Assembly: GCA_902729315.2 (NCBI GenBank)
Contig: LR746269.1
Location: 7,290,231 to 7,354,230 of the forward strand
From: Spirodela intermedia
Taxonomy: Eukaryota > Streptophyta > Magnoliopsida > Alismatales > Araceae
Reading direction: 5' to 3'
DNA: 64,000 nucleotides
Numbering within the stretch: position 1 is the first letter of the stretch; every line of letters starts with the position of its first letter. A model generated the notes under the pieces. It had not been told where the DNA came from, did not search any database, and saw only the letters and a program-made list of their open reading frames with translations. Both the position numbers and the translations under genes were made by a program. This document shows positions 33,961 through 43,490 of the stretch, piece by piece.

Positions 33961-35669
33961 ATGGAGCTCCTCCTGCTCGTCATCGTCATCGTCATCGTCC
34001 TCCTACCCACTCTGCTCTTGTTCTATCTCTCGAACCCTAAATCAGAGGGGCCCCTCATGGCCTACCCACTAATAGGTAGCTTGCCGCAGTTTATCAACCA
34101 CCGCCATCGCCTCCAGGAATGGCAGACCGAGCTCCTCGCCGCCGCCCCCACCAACACGCTGCACATCCGGCTGTTGGGCATGCAACAGGGTATAGTCACC
34201 GCCAACCCGGCCGACCTGGAGCATGTCCTCGAGTCCAACTTCCAAAATGGGGTTATGTAACATAATAATAATAGTAATAATAATAGTAATAATAATAATA
34301 AATCTGGTGTGGACTGTTACGGTTTCTCATGAGCAAAAATTATTGAGAAAAAAATTAAATAATTTTGCTAAAATTGAACTTTCGTGTTCAACTGGAAGAC
34401 ACTCCAGAACTACCCCAAGGGGCCCTATGTCACCTCCGTGATGGAGGACTTCCTCGGCCAGGGGATCTTCAACGCCGACGGCGAACTCTGGAAGAGACAG
34501 CGGAGGACGGCGAGCTCCGAGTTCAGCACCAGGTCCCTCCGGATCTTCATCGTGGAGAGCGTCCAGCGGAAGGTTACCAGGCGGCTGCTACCCCTGCTGC
34601 GCAGAGCCGCGGCGAGCGGCGCTGCCGTCGATCTCCAGGACGTGCTGGAGTGGTTCGCTTTTGATAACGTGTGCCAGGTCGCGTTCAACGAGGACCCCGC
34701 GTGCCTTGCCACCGAGGGGGAGGATTCCGCCGGCGGGGGGCGGCTCCCGCCGGGGTTCGCCGCCGCCTTCCGGGACGCCACCGCCATCACCGCCTGCCGC
34801 TTCCGGTACGCCGTACCCTGGATGTGGAAGGTCAAGAAGCTACTCAACGTCGGATCGGAGAAGCGTCTGAGGGAGTCGATATCCACTCTGAACGACTTCG
34901 CTCGGAGTGTAATCCGTTCGAGGAAGGAGAAGCTGAGATCGCCGGCGGCGGCGGCAGCAGAGGAGCTCCGCCACCAGGACCTCCTGTCGCGGTTCATCGC
35001 CGGCGAGGACAACTCCGACGAGTTCCTCCGGGACATCGTCGTGAACTTCATACTGGTTGGGCAGGAGACGACATCCTCGGCATTGACGTGGTTCTTCTGG
35101 GTCCTGTCGGAGAGGTCAGACGTGGAGAGGAAGATCCTCAGGAGATCCGTTCGGTGAGGACCAGAAGCAAGGAGGGAGAAGAAGTAGAGAAGGAGTGTTT
35201 CGGCTTTGACAAGCTGAGGGAGATGACTTACCTCCACGCCGCCGTTACCGAAGCCATGAGGCTCTACCCGCCGGTGCCCTGGAACAGCAGCTACTGCCTC
35301 GCCGACGACGTCCTGCCTGACGGGACGAAGGTCTGGTTCGTGTGGCACAACGCGTACGCCATGGGAAAGATGGCGGCGGTGTGGGGGGAGGACTTCGGCG
35401 AGTTCCGGCCGGAGCGGTGGCTGGGGCCCGGCGGGGAATTCCGGGCGGAGAGCCCCTTCCGGTTCCCGGCCTTCCACGGCGGGGCCAGGAGCTGCCTGGG
35501 GAAGGAGATGGCTTATCTTCAGATGAAGTCCATGGCGGCGTGCCTGATCGAGAGGTTCACGCTGGACGTCGTCGGCGGCGGTGGTCGGCCGGAGATGCTG
35601 CTGTCTACCAGCCTGCGGGTGAAAGGCGGCCTGCTGGTGCGCGTCAGGGAGAGGACCACCCCCCGTTGA
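33961..35669 (+). pseudogene. CYP94 cytochrome P450, copy 1 (pseudogene)
   Basis: Intronless relative of copies 2 and 3 with three lesions. (1) 162 nt of extra sequence (34245-34406) after codon ...SNFQ brings TAA at 34258; it is a copy of the array's own 5' flank (compare 33715-33854), flanked by TCCA on both sides. (2) A 1-nt deletion at about 35139, where copy 2 reads CTCGAGGAG and this copy CTCAGGAG, shifts the frame after VERKIL. (3) A 9-nt in-frame deletion at about 35332 removes Gly-Lys-Gly from DGTKVGKGW. The remainder is well preserved, including anchor, AxxETTSS-type I-helix (GQETTSS, preceded by V rather than A), EAMR, FRPERW and the heme-Cys motif FHGGARSCLG. The lesions are therefore young. 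A TATA box (33877-33885) remains. Confidence 0.92.
34245..34402 (+). repeat. 5'-flank fragment inserted in CYP94 copy 1 coding region
   Basis: 158 bp beginning AAATGGGGTTATGTAACATA, with an imperfect AAT/AGT repeat, then TCTGGTGTGGACTGTTACGG, and ending CTGGAAGACACTC. It matches 33715-33854 and 38744-38894, the leader side of copies 1 and 2. TCCA occurs immediately before (34241-34244) and after (34403-34406). Confidence 0.9.
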
Positions 35670-36899
35670 CCTTCCCGTTCCTGAAAATCCTTAGCTTGGT
35701 CCCTAGCTACCTCGCACCAAGCTCTTGTCGACCCCTTGGAAGCTAGTGATCGATATCCATGCATAATATGTATATGTACAGTTCTCGACGAGTAATGTAT
35801 CCCAGGAAACTAATGTGGCATAAGTCACATTAATGGCAGCCTAATGTGGCAATTTCGATCATACTTCCAAATTACCTGGTTGATCATAAGATGCTCATTT
35901 GTTCCAAAGGCGGTCTGGATAAAATTTTGGAATTTTTTTGGGGCCAGGAGCCATATACACATAGATGACAGTGGTTTTTCTAAGCAAATTCTTATTTTAT
36001 TCTGCTCATCTCGTTGTGATTATAGATTCAAGGGGTTCACTCCCTCTTCTCGACTGCTGCTGGGCCGTAATTCAAATATCATAAGAAAATGGCCAGATAT
36101 ATGCAAGGTGGGAAGCAGTGCATGTAAAGGAAAGATCATAAATAATACCAGGAAATGAGAAGTAGTACCCATTTTTGGAGATCTGTACGGGAGACTTGTG
36201 AGGAGAAGGAAATGATGTGGGCACTCATGGAGATTAACTCAGGGGCGAAGGCCTTCCTACTTCTTCATCTGATCTATAATTAGTATTAAAAAAAGCAATA
36301 AACTCCAAGAGAAATAAATATCTATTTCGATTTTATGTGACCAAAGGTTCGGGAAATTTTGAGGTTTGACCTGGCAGTCCCTCAGAGTACATCTGTCCTT
36401 TAGCTGCATAATGCTGGAAATTTCGGAGCCTTGGACTGTGCATCTGTCCTCAATGCTCACATGGTTAATCAAAACCGAGTTAAAGATTTAGTGGAAGAGG
36501 TAAGGTTACAAGTGGTGATGATGGGAGGATCTAAGCTCTCTAGGGATTGTTCATATCCCTGTTTAGCAGTCTATGAATTAATACACTAATCATATTGACT
36601 GTGAGGGAAGGAAACATTGGTGATGAAAGATAATTTGATAAGTGCTGAGATAATTCTCAGTAGATATTTTGCTGTGCAAATCATCTTCTTCTTGTTGTAC
36701 TCTTCTTGGCAACACTTCTGACATCTGACATCAATAGTCAGCATATAGTTAGAAATGAAAAATAGACACTGCCTTCTTAGGCTCTAATTAATTTTAAATA
36801 ATATTATCATAATCAGCTTGATAATTGAGACCTCACAATTTGAGTACTCTTTTGTCAATTTCGGAGGAATCCAAGGTCATTGGTCATTAAGAACAGCAT
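35670..36899. other. 3' flank of CYP94 copy 1, no gene
   Basis: Homologous to the flanks after copies 2 (about 40740-41870) and 3 (about 57950-59180). No coding capacity is seen. The conserved strings are non-coding, for example CTCTAGGGATTGTTCATATC. Confidence 0.6.
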
Positions 36900-38056
36900 C
36901 ATAGGAGGAAGACGGGAGAGAAAAATAACCACAAGAATTGTTTTCAATTAAAATAAATAGTCTAGATGTATGATAGCCTTACATCTTAATGCATATTTAG
37001 TCAGATGGGTCTATTATGGTTTGAATTAGATATGTCTGATGAAGGACATGATAACATTATTAAAAAGAATAGAGATACAATGAATGAAAGAATAAAATGT
37101 GATATCCTTCAACACTCTCCGTCAAATTGGTGATGTGATATCATCTATTCCCAACTTGAAAACAAGTCTCTAAAATATAAGATCGCTTAGACCCTTGATA
37201 TCTAAGTCTACTTACTGATTATATGATGATACTAAATGTGTACACGTAAGAACCCTTTCTAGTTTCTCCTTGATGTAAGGTAGATTTATTTCAATGTGTT
37301 TTGTGTAATCTTGTCATACTAGATCATGACCTGTATTGATGGCTGATATATTTTCATGATATAACTTAATGGAATCAGTCTATTTAATTTTCAAATCTTC
37401 TAAGATATCTTTTACTGAAAGTATTTTACATATACTTTGGGTCATTTCTCATAATTTAGATTGTATGTTGGATCTTACTATCGTATGCCAAGTCTTACTT
37501 TGTCTAAGTAATAAGCTTGCCACCTAGAAAGATACAATAGTTGAAGGTGGACCTTTTATTAATAATTGATCCTACATAATTATCGTTTATATGGATTCAG
37601 AGGCTCATGCTTTCATTTTTATTGAATAAAATACCTTTCTTTGTTGTTCCTTTAAGATAATGTAATATTCTATGACCCCCTTGTAAATGATTTTCTCACA
37701 AATTGCACATGAATTGACTTTAGACTACTAGGATGAGTATGTAATGCTTGGTGTTGTACAAGATGAATAAATTAATCTCCTGACAAACTATTGAGACATT
37801 TCTTAGTTAACAACATTGTCTTCATCTTTGTTACTTATTTTATGACTTGAATAAATAAGAGTATTAGCTGGTTTACATGTTATTTTATCAATATTCCTAA
37901 GAAGATTATGATACATTTGCGTTGTGAAATAAAAACATACATGTTATTAAATATACTACTTCAAATCTAGGGAAGTAACTTAGTTTTTCCAATGCTTTGA
38001 TATCAAACTCCTTGACAAGTGCTGAGTTAGATACTATGCCTCTCCTTCATCATTTT
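36900..38056 (-). mobile_element. Ty1/copia remnant (LTR start, RNase H, part of RT), unit 1
   Basis: Read on the minus strand, the copia polyprotein C-terminus can be followed through stops and frameshifts. TDSIKLYHENISAINTGHDL near 37380-37321 corresponds to the KLYCDNKAAISIAHNPV-type RNase H segment, and KHIEI...IKEKLE follows. Then comes a polypurine tract plus LTR start (GACGGAGAGTGTTGAAGG, about 37118-37100). The element is cut at 38056 where unit 2 begins. It is non-functional. Confidence 0.8.
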
Positions 38057-38916
38057 TCGTCAGCGGAAAATACCCTCTCCCTTCCATGTAATAACATCGG
38101 TTTCCCTGGTGCCTTTCACGTGGATTCCATACGTTCGCGTAGATTTCGCCGTCAGCATCGGGTCGATTGGACGGTGGAGAGACCGTGTCCGTCGAACGAA
38201 AACCGGATAATTTCGACCCCCCAATTTAATATATATTTTCCCAGAGGTGACGCACGCTTTAATTTATTTAAGTAAATTATCGTGCCGCTGGACCAAAAAT
38301 CCAATGGGCCTCGTTCGGGCCGCATCATTGACTCGGAAAAAGACTGAAAAAAGATGACAAACTCTGGGCCGGGTCCAGGCCCGATGTTGACCGGCTTATT
38401 AATCTGGTCTTATCCTCTGTAACTACCACAAAATTCTACCCCACGACTAATCTGAGGAGAAAATTGGAATCGTCCTTACAGGACATTGAACAAGTCTCAC
38501 GTTTGGTCAACCTTTTTGACTCTTTTGCTGAGGACCATTGACTAATGGGCTCAGATACTCACTAAAGTCGTCTCATGAGTGGACGAAACGAGCAAGCGGG
38601 GTGGGATAATAGTCAGAATTAATACAGTCAAACTAATTTTATTTTTTCGGTATATTTTTAGTGGACGAGGCATAGATTAAAAAAATAGTGATGTACTAAT
38701 TGGGTGTTGTGAAGATTTATTCATCGGTAAATTAGTAAAAAAAATGGGGTTATGTTACATAATAATAATAATAATAATAATAATATAATAAATCTGGTGT
38801 GGACTGTTACAGTTTCTCATGAGCAAAAATTCTTGACAAAAAAATTAAATAATTTTGCTAAAATTGAACTTTCGTGTTCAACTGGAAGACACTCGTATGT
38901 TCAACACTCGTTTTTC

Positions 38917-38925
38917 TATAAAAAA
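38917..38925 (+). promoter_or_regulatory. TATA box of CYP94 copy 2
   Basis: TATAAAAAA, 76 bp upstream of the ATG at 39001. Confidence 0.65.
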
Positions 38926-39000
38926 CGGCGGGCTTCGCGTGAGCCTATCCACCTCTCCTTCCTCTTCCCACCCCCCCACCTACGTACAGTCGCCGGCAGC

Positions 39001-40548
39001 ATGGAGCTCCTCCTGCTCGTCATCATCATCGTCGTCCTCCTACCCGCTCTGCTCTTGTTCTATCTCTCGAACCCTAAATCAGAGGGGCCCCTCAAGGCCT
39101 ACCCACTAATAGGCAGCATGCTGCAGTTTATCAAGCACCGCCATCGCCTCCTGGAATGGCAGACCGAGCTCCTCGCCGCCACCCCCACCAGCACGCTGCA
39201 CATCCGGCTGTTCGGCAAGCAACAGGGTATCATCACCGCCAACCCGGCCAATCTGGAGCATGTCCTCAAGTCCAACGTCCAGAACTACCCCAAGGGGCCC
39301 TACCAGAGGTCCCTGATGGAGGACTTCCTCGGCCGGGGGATCACCAACGTCGAAGGCGAGCTCTGGAAGAGACAGCGGAAGGCATTGAGCTACGAGTTCA
39401 GCACCAGGACCCTCCGTATATTCGTCGAGGGGATCGTACAGCGGGAGGTTACCAGGCGGCTGCTACCCCTGCTGCGCAGAGCCGCGGCGAGCGGCGCTGC
39501 CGTAGACATCCAGGACGTGCTGGAGCGGTACGGTTTCGATAACGTGTGCCAGGTCGCGTTCAACGAGGACCCCGCGTGCCTTGCCACCGAGGGGGAGGAT
39601 TCCGCCGGCGGGGGGCGGCTCCCGCCGGGGTTCGCCGCCGCCTTCCGGGACGCCACCGCCATCACCGCCTGCCGCTTCCGGTACGCCGTACCCTGGATGT
39701 GGAAGGTCAAGAAGCTACTCAACGTCGGATCGGAGAAGCGTCTGAGGGAGTCGATATCCACTCTGAATGACTTCGCTCGGAGTGTAATCCGTTCGAGGAA
39801 GGAGAAGCTGAGATCGCCGGCGGCTGAGGCGGAGGGGCTCCGCCACCAGGACCTCCTGTCGCGGTTCATCGCCGGCGAGGACAACTCCGACGAGTTCCTC
39901 CGGGACATCGTCGTGAACCTCATACTGGCGGGGCAGGAGACGACATCCTCGGCATTGACGTGGTTCTTCTGGGTCCTGTCGGAGAGGTCAGACGTGGAGA
40001 GGAAGATCCTCGAGGAGATCCGCTCGGTGAGGACAAGAAGCAAGGAGGGAGAAGAAGGAGAGCAGAGCTTCGGCTTCGATGAGCTGAAGGAGATGACTTA
40101 CCTCCACGCCGCCATTACCGAAGCCATGAGGCTCTACCCGCCGGTGCCCTGGAACAGCAGCTACTGCCTCGCCGACGACGTCCTGCCTGACGGGACGAAG
40201 GTGGGCAAGGGCTGGTTCGTGTGGCACAACGCGTACGCCATGGGGAGGATGGCGGAAGTGTGGGGGGAGGACTTCGGCGAGTTCCGGCCGGAGCGGTGGC
40301 TGGGGCCCGGCGGGGAATTCCGGGCGGAGAGCCCCTTCCGGTTCCCGGCCTTCCACGGCGGGGCCAGGAGCTGCCTGGGGAAGGAGATGGCTTATCTTCA
40401 GATGAAGTCCATGGCGGCGTGCCTGATCGAGAGGTTCACGCTGGACGTCGTCGGCGGCGGTGGTCGGCCGGAGATGCTGCTGTCTACCAGCCTGCGGGTG
40501 AAAGGCGGCCTGCTGGTGCGCGTCAGGGAGAGGACCACCCCCCGTTGA
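39001..40548 (+). CDS. CYP94-family cytochrome P450, copy 2 (intact)
   Basis: Intronless 515-residue ER-anchored monooxygenase. It has an N-terminal anchor (about residues 2-22), a proline-containing hinge (NPKSEGPLKAYPLIGS), the I-helix motif AGQETTSS (310-317), ExxR as EAMR (374-377), FRPERW (PERW 430-433) and the heme loop FHGGARSCLG with Cys458. All P450 signatures are present. Lack of introns and segments such as YPKGP, DVLERYGFDNVCQVAFNEDP and DDVLPDGTKVGKGW fit clan 86, family CYP94. Known CYP94s omega- or in-chain-hydroxylate fatty acids and jasmonoyl-isoleucine, and some monocot members hydroxylate C-26 of steroids; the substrate here is unknown. The frame is open upstream to 38752 but the start is set at 39001, shared with copies 1 and 3 and placed after a TATA box. 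The region 39303-39450 is unusually diverged from both sister copies. Confidence 0.95.
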   Translation: MELLLLVIIIVVLLPALLLFYLSNPKSEGPLKAYPLIGSMLQFIKHRHRLLEWQTELLAATPTSTLHIRLFGKQQGIITANPANLEHVLKSNVQNYPKGPYQRSLMEDFLGRGITNVEGELWKRQRKALSYEFSTRTLRIFVEGIVQREVTRRLLPLLRRAAASGAAVDIQDVLERYGFDNVCQVAFNEDPACLATEGEDSAGGGRLPPGFAAAFRDATAITACRFRYAVPWMWKVKKLLNVGSEKRLRESISTLNDFARSVIRSRKEKLRSPAAEAEGLRHQDLLSRFIAGEDNSDEFLRDIVVNLILAGQETTSSALTWFFWVLSERSDVERKILEEIRSVRTRSKEGEEGEQSFGFDELKEMTYLHAAITEAMRLYPPVPWNSSYCLADDVLPDGTKVGKGWFVWHNAYAMGRMAEVWGEDFGEFRPERWLGPGGEFRAESPFRFPAFHGGARSCLGKEMAYLQMKSMAACLIERFTLDVVGGGGRPEMLLSTSLRVKGGLLVRVRERTTPR

Positions 40549-40625
40549 TCTCCTCGCTCCTGAAAAACCCTAGCTCGGTCCCCCGTTGCCTCCCTCCAAG
40601 CTCTGGCGACCCGTTGAAACCTACC

Positions 40626-40626
<1 letters not shown>

Positions 40627-40716
<90 letters not shown>
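40627..40716. repeat. (ACCCAT)15 hexanucleotide repeat in the copy 2 3' UTR
   Basis: Fifteen perfect ACCCAT units begin 79 nt after the stop codon. Copy 3 has a single ACCCAT-like unit at the matching place (TATACCCATCC near 57935) and copy 1 none, so the expansion is specific to copy 2. It is not the plant telomere motif (CCCTAAA). Confidence 0.95.
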
Positions 40717-41869
40717 GCATAATATCTATATATATATCTATACTTCTCGACGTAGAAATGTATCACAGGAAAGTAACAAGTCACTTTAATGGCAGCCTAA
40801 TGCGGCAATGTGCATTAAATATAGCAGCTTTAATTCAAATATCATCCGAAAATGGCCAGATAGATGCAAGGCGGGAAGCAGTGCATGTAAAGGAAAGATC
40901 ATAAATAAGACCAAGAAATGAGAAGGAATACCAATTTTTGGGGATCTTCACGGGAGACTAGTGAGAAGGACATGATGCGGGCACTCAGGGAGATTAACTC
41001 AGGGGCGAAGGCCTCCTTTCTTCTTCGCCAGTGACTCAACCCTGTGCTCACCTCCGGCGGTGACCACATAACCTGCTCCAACCTGACAGCGTAGGGGAGG
41101 GGGGTGGAGCCATCTGATCAACAGTTACTATTAAAACAATGAGCACCAAAAGAAAGAAATATTTATTTCGATTTTATGCCACAAAAGGTTCTGGAAAATT
41201 TGAGGTTTGACCTCGTAGTCCCTTATAATACAACTGTCATCTAGCTGCATGTTGCTGGAAGTTGCAGAGCGTTGAACTGTGCATCTGCTCTCAATGCTCA
41301 CATGGCTAACCAAAACTGAGTTGAAGATTTAGTTGAAGAGGTAAGGTTATAAGTTCTGATTTTTTAGTATTGACAAGTGGTGATGATGGGAGGATCTAAG
41401 CTCCCTAGGGATTGTTCATATCCCTGTTTAGCGGTCTATGAATTAATGTACTAGTTATATTGATTATGAGAGAAGGATACATTGGTGATGAGAGAGAATC
41501 AGACTGGTGCTTAGACAGGTATGTCAGAATTTTCTCAGTAGATATTTTGCTGTGCCAATCTTCGTCTTCTTGGTGTACTCTTCTTGGCAACACGTCTGAC
41601 CTCTAACATAAATAGTCAGCAGATAGTTGGAAAAGAAAATAGACACTGCCTTTTTAGGGTAGAATTAATTTCAAATAATATTTGCATAATCAACTTACTA
41701 ATTGAGACCTCACAAGGTGTGACCAAACAGCTCGTTGAGTACTCTTTGTCAATTTTGGAGGAATCCAAGGTCGTTGATCATGAAGAAGAACATCAGAGGA
41801 GGAAGATGAGAGAGAAAAATAACTACAAGAATTGCATTCAGTTAAAATAAATAGTCTCGATTTATGATA

Positions 41870-43490
41870 GTCGTAAATCTAAATGCATATTTAGTAAGAT
41901 GGCTCTATATGGTTTGAATTTGATATGTCTAATGAAGGACATGATAACATTATTAAAAAGAATAGTGATAAAGTAAGTAAATGAGAAAAATATATTATCA
42001 TTTAACACTCTCCGTCAAATTGGTGAGTGGATATCATCTATTCCCCACTTGCAGAAAAGTCTCTAAAATATAGGATTGCTTAGATCCTTGAAAACTAAGT
42101 TTACTTATTGATATATGATGATACAAAAGGTGTACATATAAGACAACTTTGAAGTTTCTCCTTGATGTAGATCTATCTCAATATGTTTTGTGTAATCCTT
42201 TTGTACTAGCTTACGACCTATATTGATGGCATATTTATTATCATGATATAACTTAACGGAATCACTCTATTTAATTTTCAAATCTTCTAAGATATCTTTT
42301 ACTGAAAATATTTCACATATACTTTGGACCATTTGTTATCATTTAGATTTTTTGTTTGATCTTACTATCAAATGCTACTTACTTTGTCAAGTAATTAGAT
42401 TACCAAGTAGAAAGATAAAATAACTAAAGGTAGACCTTTTATCAATATTTGATCCTAGATGATTAATTTTATATGGATTTCAATGTTCACACTTCCATTT
42501 CTTCTAATAAAATACCTCTTCTTGTTGTTCCCATAAGATAGAGTAATATTCTACAACCCCCTTGTAAACGATTTTTCCAGCAAATTCTGCATGAATTCAC
42601 TTAAGGCTCCTAGTGAGTATGTTTGGCCTTGCACGTGATGAATAAATTAATATCCTAAAAAATACTTGAGACATTTTTTAGTTAAAAGCATTGTCTTCAT
42701 TTTTGTTATTGAGTTTATTACTTGGATAAATAAGACTGTTTTCCAGTTTACATGCCATTTTACAAATATTCCTAAGGATATTTATGATACATTTGTGTTG
42801 CGAATTAAAAAGATACATGTTTTCAAACATACTAAGATTCTAAGGAAATAACTTAGTTTTTTCAGTGCTTTGATATCAAACTCCTTGACAAGTGCTGATT
42901 TAGATACTCTACCTCCCCTTTATCATTTTTCGTCACTACTATATCATCAACATGTATAGTTAATGCAATAAGTCCCCTTGAGGGTGTGTTTGAAAAATAA
43001 TATGTGATCTCTATTAGTATGTTTTTATCTCAAGAAAATTATGAATTTTATAAAGAAGTCAATCAGGATTTAGATGATCATTTGAGTCTGTAAAATAATA
43101 TTTTTAGTTTACATAATAAATCATGATTTGACTTCTTTTTATATTCATGTAGAATATTCATACGAAAATCTTCCTCTAAATTTCTAAAATGATATTTTTA
43201 AAATCAAATTATTGTAAATCCAATCTATATTGGTTGCTTGAGACATTAGAATCCTAATAGTGTTGGCCTTTTCTATCAAACAATGGGCATTAGATAATCT
43301 ACTCTATATGTTTGAGTATACTATTTGGTCACTTGTACACCTAGCTGTAGATCATATTACACATCCACTTGTAGTTGATGGTGCATTGATATTTAGGATC
43401 ATAAAAAGGAATTCTATAAGATGATGAAAGACAGTCATAGTATAAAAAATGTGCATGGAGATAGAAAGTTATTTTTGTACATTCTTTAGT
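41870..43490 (-). mobile_element. Ty1/copia remnant, unit 2
   Basis: Same antisense element as in unit 1 but extending further into the polymerase. On the minus strand LTIHVDDIVVT (about 42965-42933) corresponds to the YVDD catalytic box of copia reverse transcriptase. RNase H and the polypurine/LTR start (GACGGAGAGTGTTAAATG, about 42022-42003) follow. It carries many stops and shifts. Confidence 0.78.

Larger units (their letters stand above)
33018..38056. repeat. CYP94 array, unit 1 (~5.0 kb)
   Basis: The sequence from GAAAATACCCTCTGTCTTCCATG (33018) recurs at 38060. Homology covers the promoter, CYP94 gene, 3' flank and an antisense copia remnant. The unit ends at 38056 inside the copia reverse-transcriptase region, directly joined to the start of unit 2. 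Confidence 0.85.
38057..43490. repeat. CYP94 array, unit 2 (~5.4 kb)
   Basis: Starts GCGGAAAATACCCTCTCCC, directly abutting the copia RT of unit 1. It contains promoter, intact CYP94 copy 2, 3' flank and antisense copia remnant. Homology with unit 3 continues to about 43490, beyond the point where unit 1 ends. Confidence 0.82.

Noticed and set aside
34425-35477. 350-codon minus-strand open frame opposite CYP94 copy 1 (similar ones opposite copies 2 and 3)
   Set aside because: Shadow of GC-rich codon usage; the plus strand has clear P450 motifs and the antisense translation has no domain.
38752-39000. 83-codon N-terminal extension of CYP94 copy 2
   Set aside because: Covers AAT repeats and the TATA box; sister genes share only the MELLL start.
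40627-40716. Interstitial telomeric repeat
   Set aside because: The unit is ACCCAT, not the plant CCCTAAA heptamer.
40398-40904. Frames with Tyr-Pro, Ile-Pro or Trp-Val dipeptide repeats
   Set aside because: Pure translation of the ACCCAT hexamer array in the 3' UTR.
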